Shown: positions 1-7,301, counted from the stretch's first letter. The stretch: DNA of 19,632 nt from JBGPRB01 sp964422155 (GCA_964422155.1 CAYQZZ010000040.1:1-19632), one strand, 5' to 3'. The notes: generated from the sequence alone by a model not told the origin. Numbers and translations are program-made.

Positions 1-37
1 CGAACTCTAACTAATTATAAAGAGAGGAGGCCATCCA

Positions 38-364
38 ATGAGTTTTCAGGACAAGACCCTCGAATGTTCCGATTGCGGTACTACGTTTACCTTTAGCGCT
101 GAGGAACAGGAGCAATTCCAGGCGAGAGGCTATACTAACGAGCCCAAACGCTGCCCCGAATGCCGTCAGGCAAGGAAATCAGAGCGCTTCGGAAACGGCG
201 GTAACAGCTATGGAAATAGCGGCTCCGGCTACACACCCGCGCGACAAATGTTCCCGGCTGTATGCTCAGATTGCGGCAAGGCAACTTCAGTACCCTTCGA
301 ACCCCGTCAGGGCAGACCGGTCTATTGTAGCGATTGCTTTCGTAAAGTAAGAGCTAGCAGATAA
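38..364 (+). CDS. Double zinc-ribbon protein with CxxC-x17-CxxC domain
   Basis: A 108-residue protein with two separate four-cysteine sites. The N-terminal site is CSDC (residues 10-13) followed by CPEC (39-42), as in the small 'probable zinc-ribbon' domain. A Gly/Asn/Ser-rich linker (about 50-65) follows. The C-terminal site is CSDC and CSDC spaced by exactly 17 residues, matching the named CxxC-x17-CxxC domain. Such proteins are cytosolic and presumed to bind zinc; their cellular role is not established, and nucleic-acid binding is only a guess. The start is well set: GAGGAGG lies 8 bases before the ATG. A long stem-loop follows the stop and may end the transcript. The zinc-site assignment is seen in the sequence; any function is inferred. 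Confidence 0.9.
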   Translation: MSFQDKTLECSDCGTTFTFSAEEQEQFQARGYTNEPKRCPECRQARKSERFGNGGNSYGNSGSGYTPARQMFPAVCSDCGKATSVPFEPRQGRPVYCSDCFRKVRASR

Positions 365-383
365 ACTTGCTCTCGTCAATGAA

Positions 384-419
384 ATGTGCATGGGCTGGAA
401 GTACCCGGCCCATGCACAT
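384..419. terminator. Long perfect stem-loop after the zinc-ribbon gene
   Basis: Twelve bases (384-395, ATGTGCATGGGC) are exactly complementary to 408-419. The stem can extend by about three more pairs, leaving a loop near AAGTAC. It starts 19 bases after the zinc-ribbon stop and ends 37 bases before the next start. No T-run follows in either direction, so it is not a textbook intrinsic terminator. It may slow RNA polymerase, protect the mRNA 3' end, or act as a regulatory structure for the next gene. Confidence 0.45.
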
Positions 420-456
420 CAAAGACAGTCGGGATACACTGGGAAGGGGGTTACTC

Positions 457-837
457 ATGTTAGTAAAAAAGCCAAGAAGAACTATGGAATTCGGCGAACA
501 AGATGAGGACTTTATTAAAAAACTCGCCGGAGACATCGGCTGTCATTACTCTAAGGCGAATGAGCGTACTTATAACCTGAATAGATTCGATTCCGATATC
601 CACGGTGAAATGGGTATTTTCGCCTGGGTCCACAAAGAAGACAGTGATTATTTCTGGGTAGCGACGAGAAAGAGCTGGGTAGAACAAGCCAGGGCTAAAG
701 CACTGGCAGGAAGAAAGTTCGGATTAAGTTGTTTTCCCAGAGATACCCAGCACGCCGAAGACAGCGTATGTTTTAACGCACAAGATGACTACCAAAAGAC
801 TGTAAGCGTTCTAAGACTAATTAACAAAGTGCGTTAG
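457..837 (+). CDS. Small protein of unknown function
   Basis: A 126-residue soluble protein that I do not recognise. The frame stays open upstream to 367, but that extension would translate the stem-loop at 384-419. The ATG at 457 has a purine-rich AAGGGGG ribosome binding site 6 bases upstream, so I start here. The protein is mixed charged and aromatic, with a motif-like stretch FAWVHKEDSDYFWVATRKSW in the middle and two late cysteines. There is no signal peptide or membrane segment. The beta-rich centre and conserved-looking aromatics suggest a compact alpha/beta fold, but no family or catalytic motif can be assigned. It may be co-transcribed with the zinc-ribbon gene. Confidence 0.7.
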   Translation: MLVKKPRRTMEFGEQDEDFIKKLAGDIGCHYSKANERTYNLNRFDSDIHGEMGIFAWVHKEDSDYFWVATRKSWVEQARAKALAGRKFGLSCFPRDTQHAEDSVCFNAQDDYQKTVSVLRLINKVR

Positions 838-934
838 CTCGGGGCACAAATATACTTGCATATTGTTAATTCTAAAAAAGAAGTGAAGCGTAAATTTTGG
901 AGGAATTTATTAATTTACCACTTAACCAAAAATC

Positions 935-1132
935 TCATTTGCTGGCACGACGGAATACGTAATATATTCTTTCGTGCTCTTGCGTGCCCGTACCAATGAT
1001 TCCCCCCTTTGTTGAAAATACTGTCACCAGCTCCCACCCTTCTTTATCAAACTTACTAAGCTCCTCTTCAGTAATTACCCTGTTAAGGTGCCTCTCCTTC
1101 GGTCCTTGGACAACTTTATATTCCCAACCCAT
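935..1132 (-). CDS. DUF4177 family protein
   Basis: A 65-residue protein matching the small DUF4177 pattern. It opens with WEYKVVQ, has an E-E-L-S-K-F-D helix before the hallmark KEGWELVTV strand, and closes with the hydrophobic strand YYVFRR. Family members are about 50-80 residues and have no known biochemical role. The ATG has AAGGAG 8 bases upstream (plus-strand 1141-1146), a firm start. It is transcribed away from the cupin gene at 1272 and towards the unknown gene at 457-837. No operon partner is visible. Confidence 0.85.
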   Translation of the reverse strand: MGWEYKVVQGPKERHLNRVITEEELSKFDKEGWELVTVFSTKGGIIGTGTQEHERIYYVFRRASK

Positions 1133-1169
1133 ACGAATATCTCCTTCGATTCAGTCTACGATTGTCTAT

Positions 1170-1178
1170 ATTCTAGCA
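1170..1178 (-). promoter_or_regulatory. Candidate extended -10 for the DUF4177 gene
   Basis: On the minus strand the sequence reads TGC-TAGAAT, an extended -10 (TGn plus a 5/6 match to TATAAT), about 37 bases before the DUF4177 ATG. No convincing -35 is present at the normal distance, which is tolerated for extended -10 promoters. Confidence 0.35.
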
Positions 1179-1211
1179 CTCTTTTAATATAATGGGGTAA
1201 AGCTTTGATTC

Positions 1212-1240
1212 TTGACGGTTAATGAAAAGATAAATATAAT
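1212..1240 (+). promoter_or_regulatory. Sigma-70-type promoter of the first cupin gene
   Basis: TTGACG (1212-1217), a 17-base spacer and a perfect TATAAT (1235-1240). Transcription would begin near 1247. This decides the start of the downstream gene: the in-frame TTG at 1212 and ATG at 1239 lie in or upstream of the promoter and cannot be used, leaving the ATG at 1272. Confidence 0.75.
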
Positions 1241-1271
1241 GAAATCCAGAAAGGAGGCAATAGAAAGAAAA

Positions 1272-2279
1272 ATGGCCAAATACGACAAATATATCTGCAC
1301 GGAACTCAAAAAAAGACATATGTTGCCCGGCCCCACCCCGGAAGTAAGGGATAAGCTCGCCGCTGAGGGTAAACGCATGAGCATGGAGCATGTCTTGTGG
1401 ATTGACGACGAGGTCATCCCGGGTGCATATTACGGCGAATCCACCTGGATATGGCCCCCTTCCTACCCGAACCAGATATCCTGGGCCGAGCTGGCGAAGC
1501 GAACGGCAAACCCTACGCCAATGTTCCCCCACGCCCATGACTTCCCTGAACTGCTCTCCTGGTGGGGCACCGACCCGGACCACCCGGAAGACACCAACTC
1601 AATGGGGATGATAATGGAAGACGAAACAATCCCCCTGGACAAAAGCTGGGTGGCTTACATCCCGGCTGGCATGATACACATGCCCACGAGGGGTACCGGC
1701 GGCAAGGTCACGACCAGGACTGTGTGCCACTGGACATCCGGACCCGGAGTATACACCAGAGAAAAAGACCATCCCGCCGAAGAAAAGAGCACGAAAAAAC
1801 CTGAGCCTCAAAAAAAGGCAACGAAACCGGGTGAATTTAGAAACGCGAAATACTTCGTCTATGGTTACAAACCGAACAAGAGGCCTGCTTATATACGCGA
1901 CACCGACCCCAGGTACACGCGCGGCATGGCTTACATCGACGAAGAGGTAATTCCCGGTGCCGAGTTCGGCTGTGATACGAGGTGGCTCCTGCCGGGCGAT
2001 AAGTCAAAAGCAGGCCAGCTGATGATGGACGCGCATACCTTACCACATGGCACTTCCATCGTTTTCAATGCTATGAACTACGATGACATCACCGACCTGT
2101 GTGCCGAAGTCGAGCTCTGGATCGGCGGCGAGAAACACATTATCAATAAAAGCTTCGGGGCATATATCCCCCCCAACGTGAAGCAAGGTCCGATGATAAT
2201 CCGCAATATCACCAAACAGATATTCTACATGATGTCCTATCCCATCGGTAAAGGTATCGAAAAATACCGCGGTAGATAG
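1272..2279 (+). CDS. Two-domain cupin-like protein
   Basis: A 335-residue soluble protein with two tandem copies of a cupin-like domain (about 38-160 and 215-330), joined by a Lys/Glu/Pro-rich linker (163-190). Domain 1 has the metal-site pattern H87-x-H89-x3-E93 and the later P-x-G-x2-H136 motif. Domain 2 keeps the fold signature (EEVIPGA, EVELW, KSFGAYIP) but lacks these ligands: D253-A-H replaces HxH, and Pro-Asn-Val-Lys-Gln replaces P-x-G-x2-H. It is probably structural or non-metal. Family knowledge: cupins include dioxygenases, isomerases and sugar-acid enzymes, so the reaction is open. AAGGAGG at 1251-1257 is rather distant (14 bases), but promoter placement and alignment with the paralog at 10925-11386 (both begin with a short KYI segment) favour this ATG. 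Confidence 0.8.
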   Translation: MAKYDKYICTELKKRHMLPGPTPEVRDKLAAEGKRMSMEHVLWIDDEVIPGAYYGESTWIWPPSYPNQISWAELAKRTANPTPMFPHAHDFPELLSWWGTDPDHPEDTNSMGMIMEDETIPLDKSWVAYIPAGMIHMPTRGTGGKVTTRTVCHWTSGPGVYTREKDHPAEEKSTKKPEPQKKATKPGEFRNAKYFVYGYKPNKRPAYIRDTDPRYTRGMAYIDEEVIPGAEFGCDTRWLLPGDKSKAGQLMMDAHTLPHGTSIVFNAMNYDDITDLCAEVELWIGGEKHIINKSFGAYIPPNVKQGPMIIRNITKQIFYMMSYPIGKGIEKYRGR

Positions 2280-2344
2280 TATCATGGTTGACAGGGGGAT
2301 TGCTTCGCCTGCCTCGTAATGAAAAGGGAAATCGGATAAAACGG

Positions 2345-2416
2345 ATACCGGGAGGGGGTATTTAACGGTCAGCCGCGTTTTTACAGGAGGACCGAAACGG
2401 TAACTCCCTCCGGTAT
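2345..2416. repeat. Imperfect inverted repeat downstream of the cupin gene
   Basis: ATACCGGGAGGG (2345-2356) faces CCCTCCGGTAT (2406-2416), complementary except for one extra G, with about 50 bases between. There is no T-run after it. It could cap the cupin transcript or be part of a decayed repeat. The rest of 2280-2505 shows no gene. Confidence 0.3.
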
Positions 2417-2505
2417 TCAGGTGTGAAAAGAGCGCGTAAACCTCGAATTATCAATTATTCTAAAAGAAAACTTAATTTATTTCTTACCAAATTCTAACCG
2501 AATTC

Positions 2506-2662
2506 ATACCATAGAAGTCGTTTAGCAGCCGCTCATGGTGAGCCCGTCGAACCATAGCGGCATATTTTCTTGCCCTTCGACAAACTCACTTCGTGGTGAC
2601 TCAGTGGAACCAGGGCGAGCGGAGAATTGAAGAGTGTTTTAGCTAAACGACCTCATACCATG
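2506..2662. mobile_element. MITE-like / REP-type palindromic element with flanking direct repeats
   Basis: A 141-bp core (2514-2654) has 13-bp terminal inverted repeats matching at 12 of 13 bases (GAAGTCGTTTAGC at 2514-2526 against the complement of 2642-2654). It is flanked by 8-bp direct repeats with one mismatch (ATACCATA 2506-2513, ATACCATG 2655-2662), as expected of a target-site duplication. Inside is a hairpin (CCGCTcATGGT 2529-2539 with ACCATAGCGG 2551-2560) and a second imperfect one starting GCCCTTCGACAAACTCAC. No coding capacity. I recall similar TTCGACAAxCTCA palindromes dispersed in Dehalococcoidia metagenome contigs, but cannot check copy number here. Confidence 0.5.
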
Positions 2663-2709
2663 CGCACTTGACAAATTAGTTGCATATTTCAGCCTATCAG
2701 GAGACCTGG

Positions 2710-4158
2710 CTATTTCTCCAGGTATTTCAAAGCATTTTTCCCGGCAACACGGCCTGAATTCAAAGCGAAGGCTGACGCCAGACCCGAAGAAGTCTTGATG
2801 GGGTAACTGTCTCCGTACATTCCTCCGGCGTCGAACCCGACCGCGTACAGTCCCGGGATAACCATTTCCTTTTTATCCACCACCTCGGTTTTTTCATTGA
2901 TTTTAATCCCTCCCATCGTCCCCAGAAAGACGGTCCGGGCTTTCACCGCATAAAACTTCGGACCCTTGATTGGCCAGAGATATTTTTTGTCCTTGACAAA
3001 AAGCTCGTCATAACCGTTCTCGCAAAATCCATTATATTCATCGATAGTCGCCTTTAACACCGCCGGGCTAACGCCTATTTTCACGGCCAGTCCTTCCACG
3101 GAGTCTGCCTCGAATATATCCGTATTTCCCCTTTCCAGAGCGGCTTTTAATTCCCTTTCAATGCTGATAGGCCGACTTCCCGGGGGACTGTCTATCGCCA
3201 CGTTCTTATCGATTCCCCTCTCTATCATACGCCGTATTATCGATTCATCGAATATGCTGTAGGTATAGCCTTCTTTAAATTTGGCATTAGCGTTGCCTAC
3301 CGAGGAATCGTAAAATGCCACAGTCTCATCACAGAACCGCTCTCCCCGTGGATTGACCCAGAGGTCGGGCTGGGTAACCGCAAACTCTATCTGGCTTCCC
3401 AGGGCGAATTCCGGCCCTATAGGCCCAACCCGGTATAGCTCCAGGAGACTTTTCCCCTCGTCAGCCGCCCCGGCTTCCCAGGCCATGCGGATGCCGTCTC
3501 CCATTTTATCGACATTGCCGATGGGGACCAAGTTGACCCCCAGGTCAAACCCCGTATACTTCTTAATCCACTCTTTATTGTTGGCGTATCCCCCGCTGGC
3601 AATGATAACCGCCTTAGCGCCCACCTGCATTTCCTCTCCATCCATTTCCACGACGACACCTCTGATTCGGTCGCCTTGTTTGAGGATTCTCTTCACCGGC
3701 GTGGCGAGCCTGATGTCGACCCCTTTTTCTTTGGCTCGCGTGGTGAGCGCTTTAATTACCGCTTCCCCCCTCCCTCTGACCACATGGTACGTCCGGGGGC
3801 AATCCGGCATGTTTATCGTCGCATCGCTGAATTCAACCCCCTGCTTCTGGAGCCAGGCAATGGTGGCGGCGGACTCATTCACGATAGCCCTGACCAGGCG
3901 CGGATTAGCCAGCCAGTGGCTGTATTCCATAATATTTTTAAAAGCCTCATCCCGGCTGTAGGTAATGTATCTTTCCCGCTGCATATCGCTTTCCACGGCA
4001 AAGATACCCTGGAAAAAGTTGGATGTGCCCCCCAGAGAACGCTCCTTTTCAAAAACGGTGACCTTAGCTCTGCCTTCCGCCGCGGTCAATGCCGCCGCCA
4101 GGCCTGAAGCGCCGGAACCTATAACGACAACTTCCGCTTCTGCCGATATTTTATTCAT
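2710..4158 (-). CDS. FAD-dependent fumarate-reductase/KstD-type oxidoreductase
   Basis: A 482-residue flavoprotein of the FAD_binding_2 family (fumarate reductase flavoprotein, ketosteroid dehydrogenase, urocanate reductase). The N-terminal Rossmann motif is VVIGSGASG (residues 11-19), with an acidic strand end (FEKE) and the GGTS loop about 25 residues on. The mid-protein IIASGGYANN and C-terminal PGLYAVGFDAGGMYG with a GLASAFALNSGR helix are the other FAD-contact segments. There is no Tat signal, haem-binding CxxCH or membrane segment, so it is cytosolic and needs an external electron donor. AGGAGGT precedes the ATG. It lies 98 bases downstream of the Fe-S flavoprotein gene on the same strand, a plausible NAD(P)H-linked donor. 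The substrate is probably an activated C=C bond, reduced or introduced; it cannot be named. Confidence 0.85.
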   Translation of the reverse strand: MNKISAEAEVVVIGSGASGLAAALTAAEGRAKVTVFEKERSLGGTSNFFQGIFAVESDMQRERYITYSRDEAFKNIMEYSHWLANPRLVRAIVNESAATIAWLQKQGVEFSDATINMPDCPRTYHVVRGRGEAVIKALTTRAKEKGVDIRLATPVKRILKQGDRIRGVVVEMDGEEMQVGAKAVIIASGGYANNKEWIKKYTGFDLGVNLVPIGNVDKMGDGIRMAWEAGAADEGKSLLELYRVGPIGPEFALGSQIEFAVTQPDLWVNPRGERFCDETVAFYDSSVGNANAKFKEGYTYSIFDESIIRRMIERGIDKNVAIDSPPGSRPISIERELKAALERGNTDIFEADSVEGLAVKIGVSPAVLKATIDEYNGFCENGYDELFVKDKKYLWPIKGPKFYAVKARTVFLGTMGGIKINEKTEVVDKKEMVIPGLYAVGFDAGGMYGDSYPIKTSSGLASAFALNSGRVAGKNALKYLEK

Positions 4159-4183
4159 TTTTACCTCCTGTTATAACTAAAAA

Positions 4184-4228
4184 GTTAAAGCTTAAAGCTT
4201 AAAACCATAGCTTAAAACTCAAAGCTTA
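4184..4228. repeat. Short AAAGCTTA-type direct repeats between two minus-strand genes
   Basis: GCTTAAA-type units recur four times in 45 bases (for example at 4187-4193, 4194-4200 and 4221-4227). The AT-rich tract sits in the 98-base gap between the Fe-S flavoprotein and the FAD oxidoreductase. Each AAGCTT is itself palindromic, so it may form weak structure or be simple slippage sequence. No promoter is clearly visible in it. Confidence 0.4.
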
Positions 4229-4256
4229 CTATTGTTCACTTTTATGGAAAATCAAA

Positions 4257-6356
4257 TTAATAGTTACCCCAGAATTTGACCGGGGTAATTTTAAGCCTCA
4301 AATCGCATTGCAGACAGCGCTTCGACTCATACTCTGCTTTTTCCCCATCCATATCCTGTACTACTCGACAAAAACTCTTTAATCGTTCTTCCATGGCGAC
4401 GTATGAGTCCTGGCATCGCTCAAGAGAAGCAAAACCGTCCCCGCGCCCCAGATATTCGTTCGACTCTAACTGGGGAGCCAGTTTTTCGTCGATATTGCCG
4501 TTGCCTTCCAGGAATTTATCCAGAGCAATTGCTGCTTTTCTCCCCGAAGCGATGGCTTTGATGACGGAAGAAGTTCCGTTCACCGCATCGCCGGCGGCAA
4601 AGACCCCGTCCCGGCTGGTGGTAAAAGTATATGAGTCCATCTCGATAAGATTATTGGCCACGGTATTAAGTCCGAAGCCTTCCGGTATCTCCGGCCGCTG
4701 GCCTATCGCAAAAATCACGGTATCGGCTTCAAGAACGTGTTCGGAATTTTCACGAACCTCTATCTGTGGGTTTTTATCTTCGTCAAAAGTGAAGGACTCA
4801 ACCTCAAGGCATTCCACGCCGGTGATTTTTCCATTTTCGCTTAAAACCCGGGTGAAAGTCCTGGCGGGGTAAACGGCAATGCCTTCCTCTTCACCCTGCT
4901 CGATTTCCTCACTCGCTGCCGGCATCGTCTCTCTGGACTCAAGACAGGCTATCTTCACCTGCTCCGCGCCCAGTCTCCGCGCCACTCGGGCGCAATCGAA
5001 GGCCACGCTCCCTCCGCCCAGCACCAGGACCCTTTTACCGATGCCTACCTTTTTCCCGAGATTGATATCCTTTAAAAAATCAACACCCAGCAACACTCCC
5101 GCATTATCGGCTCCGGGAATCGAGAGCTTCTGACCCTTGTGAGTTCCTATCGCCACAATGATACCATTATAGCCCTGTTCAAGAAGCTTATCTATTGATT
5201 CGATGCGGATGCCGGTCTTAATTTCCACCCCCGTGCTTTCTATATATTTTATCTCGCTATCGAGCACATCCCTGGGAAGACGGTATTCGGGAATTCCGCA
5301 GCGCAGCATTCCTCCCGCCAGAGGCAGTGCCTCGAATACGGTGACGGCATGGCCCTGCCTGGCCAGATAATAAGCTGCTGTCAGTCCGGCTGGTCCGGCG
5401 CCGATTATCGCCACCTTTTTACCGGTAGCGGGTTGCTTGTTTGCATTTATTTCCCACAGTCTGGTTTCATCATGTTCAGCTGCAAAACGTTTGAGTTCTC
5501 TAATTGAAACCGGCTGGTTTATTTCTCCCCGGCGGCAGACATTTTCACAGGGATGGTCGCATACGTAACCCAGCACTCCGGGGAAGGGCACCTTTTCTCT
5601 TATCACCGCCGAAGCGGCAGCATAGTTCTTTTCACTGATAAAACGCAAATATCGTGGCACATCTATTTCCGCCGGACAGGTATATCGGCAGGGAACTAAA
5701 GCGGCCTTTCTATTTTTACCTTTGGTAAGCTCTTCCTTATCCATGATGGCACCGGATGGGCAGACCTCGGCGCAGGCGCCGCAAAAGCGACAGCCTGAAT
5801 CAGCTAGAGGCAAATCGTCAGCCGTTCCGATGTAAGTCTCATCGTCTTTCGTTTTTTCAATGAGCACCCCCACCCCCCTCAGTTCTTTACAGGCTCTCAA
5901 GCAGCGAGTGCACATTACGCATTTATTAGGGTCGATGGTAAAAAGCGGGTTGCTGAAATCTACGGCGAATAGCCTGGCACGCCCCTTTATTTTATATTCC
6001 TCGTCGCTGATATACTGCTTGAGCGACTGCAGTTCGCAGTTGAGGTATTTTATACAGGTACCGCAGTCCGCTGGATGTCCTTCCAGTATCTTTTCCATTG
6101 CCTGACGGCGCGCCCCGGCCAATTTTTCTGTTTTGGTCCTGACCGTCATACCGTCGGCAGCCATCGTAGTGCAGGAAATAGCCAGCTCATCCATGCCCTC
6201 CACCTCTACCACGCATAACCGACAGTCTCCGGTAGAGGGAAGGTCAGGATGATAACATAAATAGGGAATGTAAATCCCTGCTTCGAGAGATGCTTCGAGG
6301 ATACTCTTCCCCGACTGCATCTCGATTTCTCGTCCGTCTATATTGAGCTTAATCAT
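4257..6356 (-). CDS. Multi-cluster Fe-S flavoprotein, GltD/NfnB-like with ferredoxin front end
   Basis: A 699-residue cytosolic electron-transfer protein. Domains in order: a [2Fe-2S] ferredoxin (C34, C45, C48, C62); a His-Cys3 [4Fe-4S] site as in NADH dehydrogenase NuoG/hydrogenase (H94, C98, C101, C107); a 2x[4Fe-4S] ferredoxin (C146-C156 and C189-C199); the Cys-rich GltD/dihydropyrimidine-dehydrogenase N-terminal domain (C223-C274); an FAD Rossmann site (GAGPAG 319-324); an NAD(P)H site (LGGGSVAFD around 446-454); and the closing AAGD FAD motif (587-590). Family members move electrons between NAD(P)H and ferredoxin or partner reductases. A TTG two codons upstream (6362) is better spaced from GGAG (6369-6372), but ATG 6356 gives the usual ferredoxin N-terminus; either is possible. 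It is probably co-transcribed with the FAD reductase. Confidence 0.88.
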   Translation of the reverse strand: MIKLNIDGREIEMQSGKSILEASLEAGIYIPYLCYHPDLPSTGDCRLCVVEVEGMDELAISCTTMAADGMTVRTKTEKLAGARRQAMEKILEGHPADCGTCIKYLNCELQSLKQYISDEEYKIKGRARLFAVDFSNPLFTIDPNKCVMCTRCLRACKELRGVGVLIEKTKDDETYIGTADDLPLADSGCRFCGACAEVCPSGAIMDKEELTKGKNRKAALVPCRYTCPAEIDVPRYLRFISEKNYAAASAVIREKVPFPGVLGYVCDHPCENVCRRGEINQPVSIRELKRFAAEHDETRLWEINANKQPATGKKVAIIGAGPAGLTAAYYLARQGHAVTVFEALPLAGGMLRCGIPEYRLPRDVLDSEIKYIESTGVEIKTGIRIESIDKLLEQGYNGIIVAIGTHKGQKLSIPGADNAGVLLGVDFLKDINLGKKVGIGKRVLVLGGGSVAFDCARVARRLGAEQVKIACLESRETMPAASEEIEQGEEEGIAVYPARTFTRVLSENGKITGVECLEVESFTFDEDKNPQIEVRENSEHVLEADTVIFAIGQRPEIPEGFGLNTVANNLIEMDSYTFTTSRDGVFAAGDAVNGTSSVIKAIASGRKAAIALDKFLEGNGNIDEKLAPQLESNEYLGRGDGFASLERCQDSYVAMEERLKSFCRVVQDMDGEKAEYESKRCLQCDLRLKITPVKFWGNY

Positions 6357-6436
6357 TCCCAAAAATCGCTCCGGTTCTTAACTCGTAAGCGCTGCTGCCG
6401 GTAGGGGGTCCCCCGGAATTTACTGGATTGTTTTAG

Positions 6437-6496
6437 CTACCATTTTCTTAGAATTTGCTCTGGGCATCTGTAACCAATCTCGGATATCGCAGCCAT
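6437..6496 (-). other. 19-codon ORF stub with strong ribosome binding site
   Basis: On the minus strand, AGGAGG with good spacing precedes an ATG at 6496. The reading is MAAISEIGYRCPEQILRKW and then TAG. It follows the dehydrogenase relic (6550-6696) as a next operon gene would, and ends about 80 bases before the Fe-S flavoprotein start. It may be the truncated head of a lost gene or a leader peptide. I recognise no family. Confidence 0.3.
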
Positions 6497-6549
6497 ATGC
6501 TTATCCCTCCTGTTTCTTCAGACAGCCAGATAACGGGTGGCATATTATG

Positions 6550-6696
6550 TTAAGTCATGCCGCCACCAAGTGCTATTGTCTCGCCGGTTATGTAGGTTAA
6601 CAGGTCAGAAACCAGGAAAAAAGCAAGGTCGACGGCCTCCTCAGTGGTGTTGCTCATTCCCGGTGATGGTGGCGACGCAATACAATGACCGTCAAG
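6550..6696 (-). pseudogene. C-terminal relic of a short-chain dehydrogenase/reductase
   Basis: An open stretch of 48 codons ending in TAA has no start codon context. It reads ASPPSPGM near its front, then TTEEAVDLAFFLVSD and YITGETIALGGGMT, which is the invariant end of classical SDR enzymes (FLxSD..YITGxxxxVDGGM). The catalytic Ser-Tyr-Lys and the Rossmann GxxxGxG that should lie about 150-200 codons earlier are absent; an in-frame stop at 6697-6699 and unrelated AT-rich DNA precede it. So it is a truncated remnant, not a working gene. The whole gene-free stretch 6357-6805 otherwise holds only the 19-codon stub and a promoter. Confidence 0.75.
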
Positions 6697-6742
6697 TTAT
6701 TATACAATATTGTCGTATTTTAGATAATGTTTGCCACGTTAA

Positions 6743-6771
6743 TTGTCATTGGGGGGTATAATCGGTTATAT
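6743..6771 (+). promoter_or_regulatory. Candidate promoter of the SnoaL-like gene
   Basis: TTGTCA (6743-6748), a 17-base spacer and TTATAT (6766-6771). A TATAAT also occurs at 6757-6762 but without a -35 at the right distance. Initiation near 6778 would give a leader of about 28 bases and rules out the in-frame TTG at 6743 as a start. A 10-bp palindrome ACAATATTGT lies upstream at 6704-6713. Confidence 0.45.
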
Positions 6772-6805
6772 TGATACCAGAATATATAAAGAGGAGGCGC
6801 TGCCG

Positions 6806-7288
6806 ATGGAACCGACTTATAACAATCTCGCAAAGTGGTTCGATGCTTACTATCAGGACTTTAATAAAAGCTCGGGGCCTTTCAAGACTTTCCGGAACAT
6901 GGAAAAATATTTCACCCCGGACCTTGAGTTCTGGCCGTACAATATGCCCGGCACTAAGACACCATCATCCCGCGAGCAACTCCTGATGACCATGGTGCAC
7001 CCCGGTCTTCACGAAGAGCTTACGCCGCGCGAATATGTCATCGATTTGAAAAGAATGGTCGTTGTGGTGCAGTTCCAGCTACAGTTCAACGATGAGCCTT
7101 CCGGGAGAGTCTGGCCCCCCAAACAGGCAAGCTGCCATTACCACCTGGTACTGGACAAGAATAAAGAGCTCAAGATTAAGAAAATAGTCTATTTTATGGA
7201 ACGCGCCTCGCCCGAGGACACCAAAGGTCAGCAGGAAATGATGGCTCTCTGGGCGAAGTACCGCGAAAAGGCGCTCAAAGAAAAATAA
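6806..7288 (+). CDS. SnoaL/NTF2-like protein
   Basis: A 160-residue soluble protein with the look of the SnoaL/NTF2-like cone fold. It has an N-terminal helix ending in WFDAYYQDF, a FRNMEKYFTPDLEFWPY segment (the usual 'YxxDxxxW' entry to the barrel), long beta strands (KRMVVVVQFQLQF; HYHLVLDKN; KIKKIVYFME) and a charged C-terminal helix. Such proteins are isomerases, cyclases, dehydratases or binding proteins in polyketide, steroid and aromatic metabolism. GAGGAGG lies 8 bases before the ATG, fixing the start over an upstream in-frame TTG. It is monocistronic, facing the PLP enzyme gene. Family call moderate, function unknown. Confidence 0.7.
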   Translation: MEPTYNNLAKWFDAYYQDFNKSSGPFKTFRNMEKYFTPDLEFWPYNMPGTKTPSSREQLLMTMVHPGLHEELTPREYVIDLKRMVVVVQFQLQFNDEPSGRVWPPKQASCHYHLVLDKNKELKIKKIVYFMERASPEDTKGQQEMMALWAKYREKALKEK

Positions 7289-7301
7289 AAATGACTTCGC
7301 C

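Noticed and set aside
2506..2662. CRISPR or phage attachment site
   Set aside because: There is no regularly spaced repeat series, no cas gene, integrase or tRNA nearby; the terminal inverted repeats and direct repeats fit a transposon-like element.
3353..3961. A 202-codon open frame on the plus strand
   Set aside because: It lies wholly opposite the FAD oxidoreductase gene, has no ribosome binding site and has a composition typical of an antisense shadow.
4184..4228. Replication iterons or a CRISPR-like array from the AAAGCTTA repeats
   Set aside because: The units are only about 7 bases, irregular and few, and no replication gene is nearby.
4276..4872. A 198-codon plus-strand frame opposite the Fe-S flavoprotein
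   Set aside because: It is the complement of a well-supported gene with intact cofactor motifs and has no initiation signals of its own.
6704..6713. ACAATATTGT palindrome as an operator
   Set aside because: An AT-rich 10-mer palindrome is likely by chance, and it lies 33 bases upstream of the -35; kept only as a remark.
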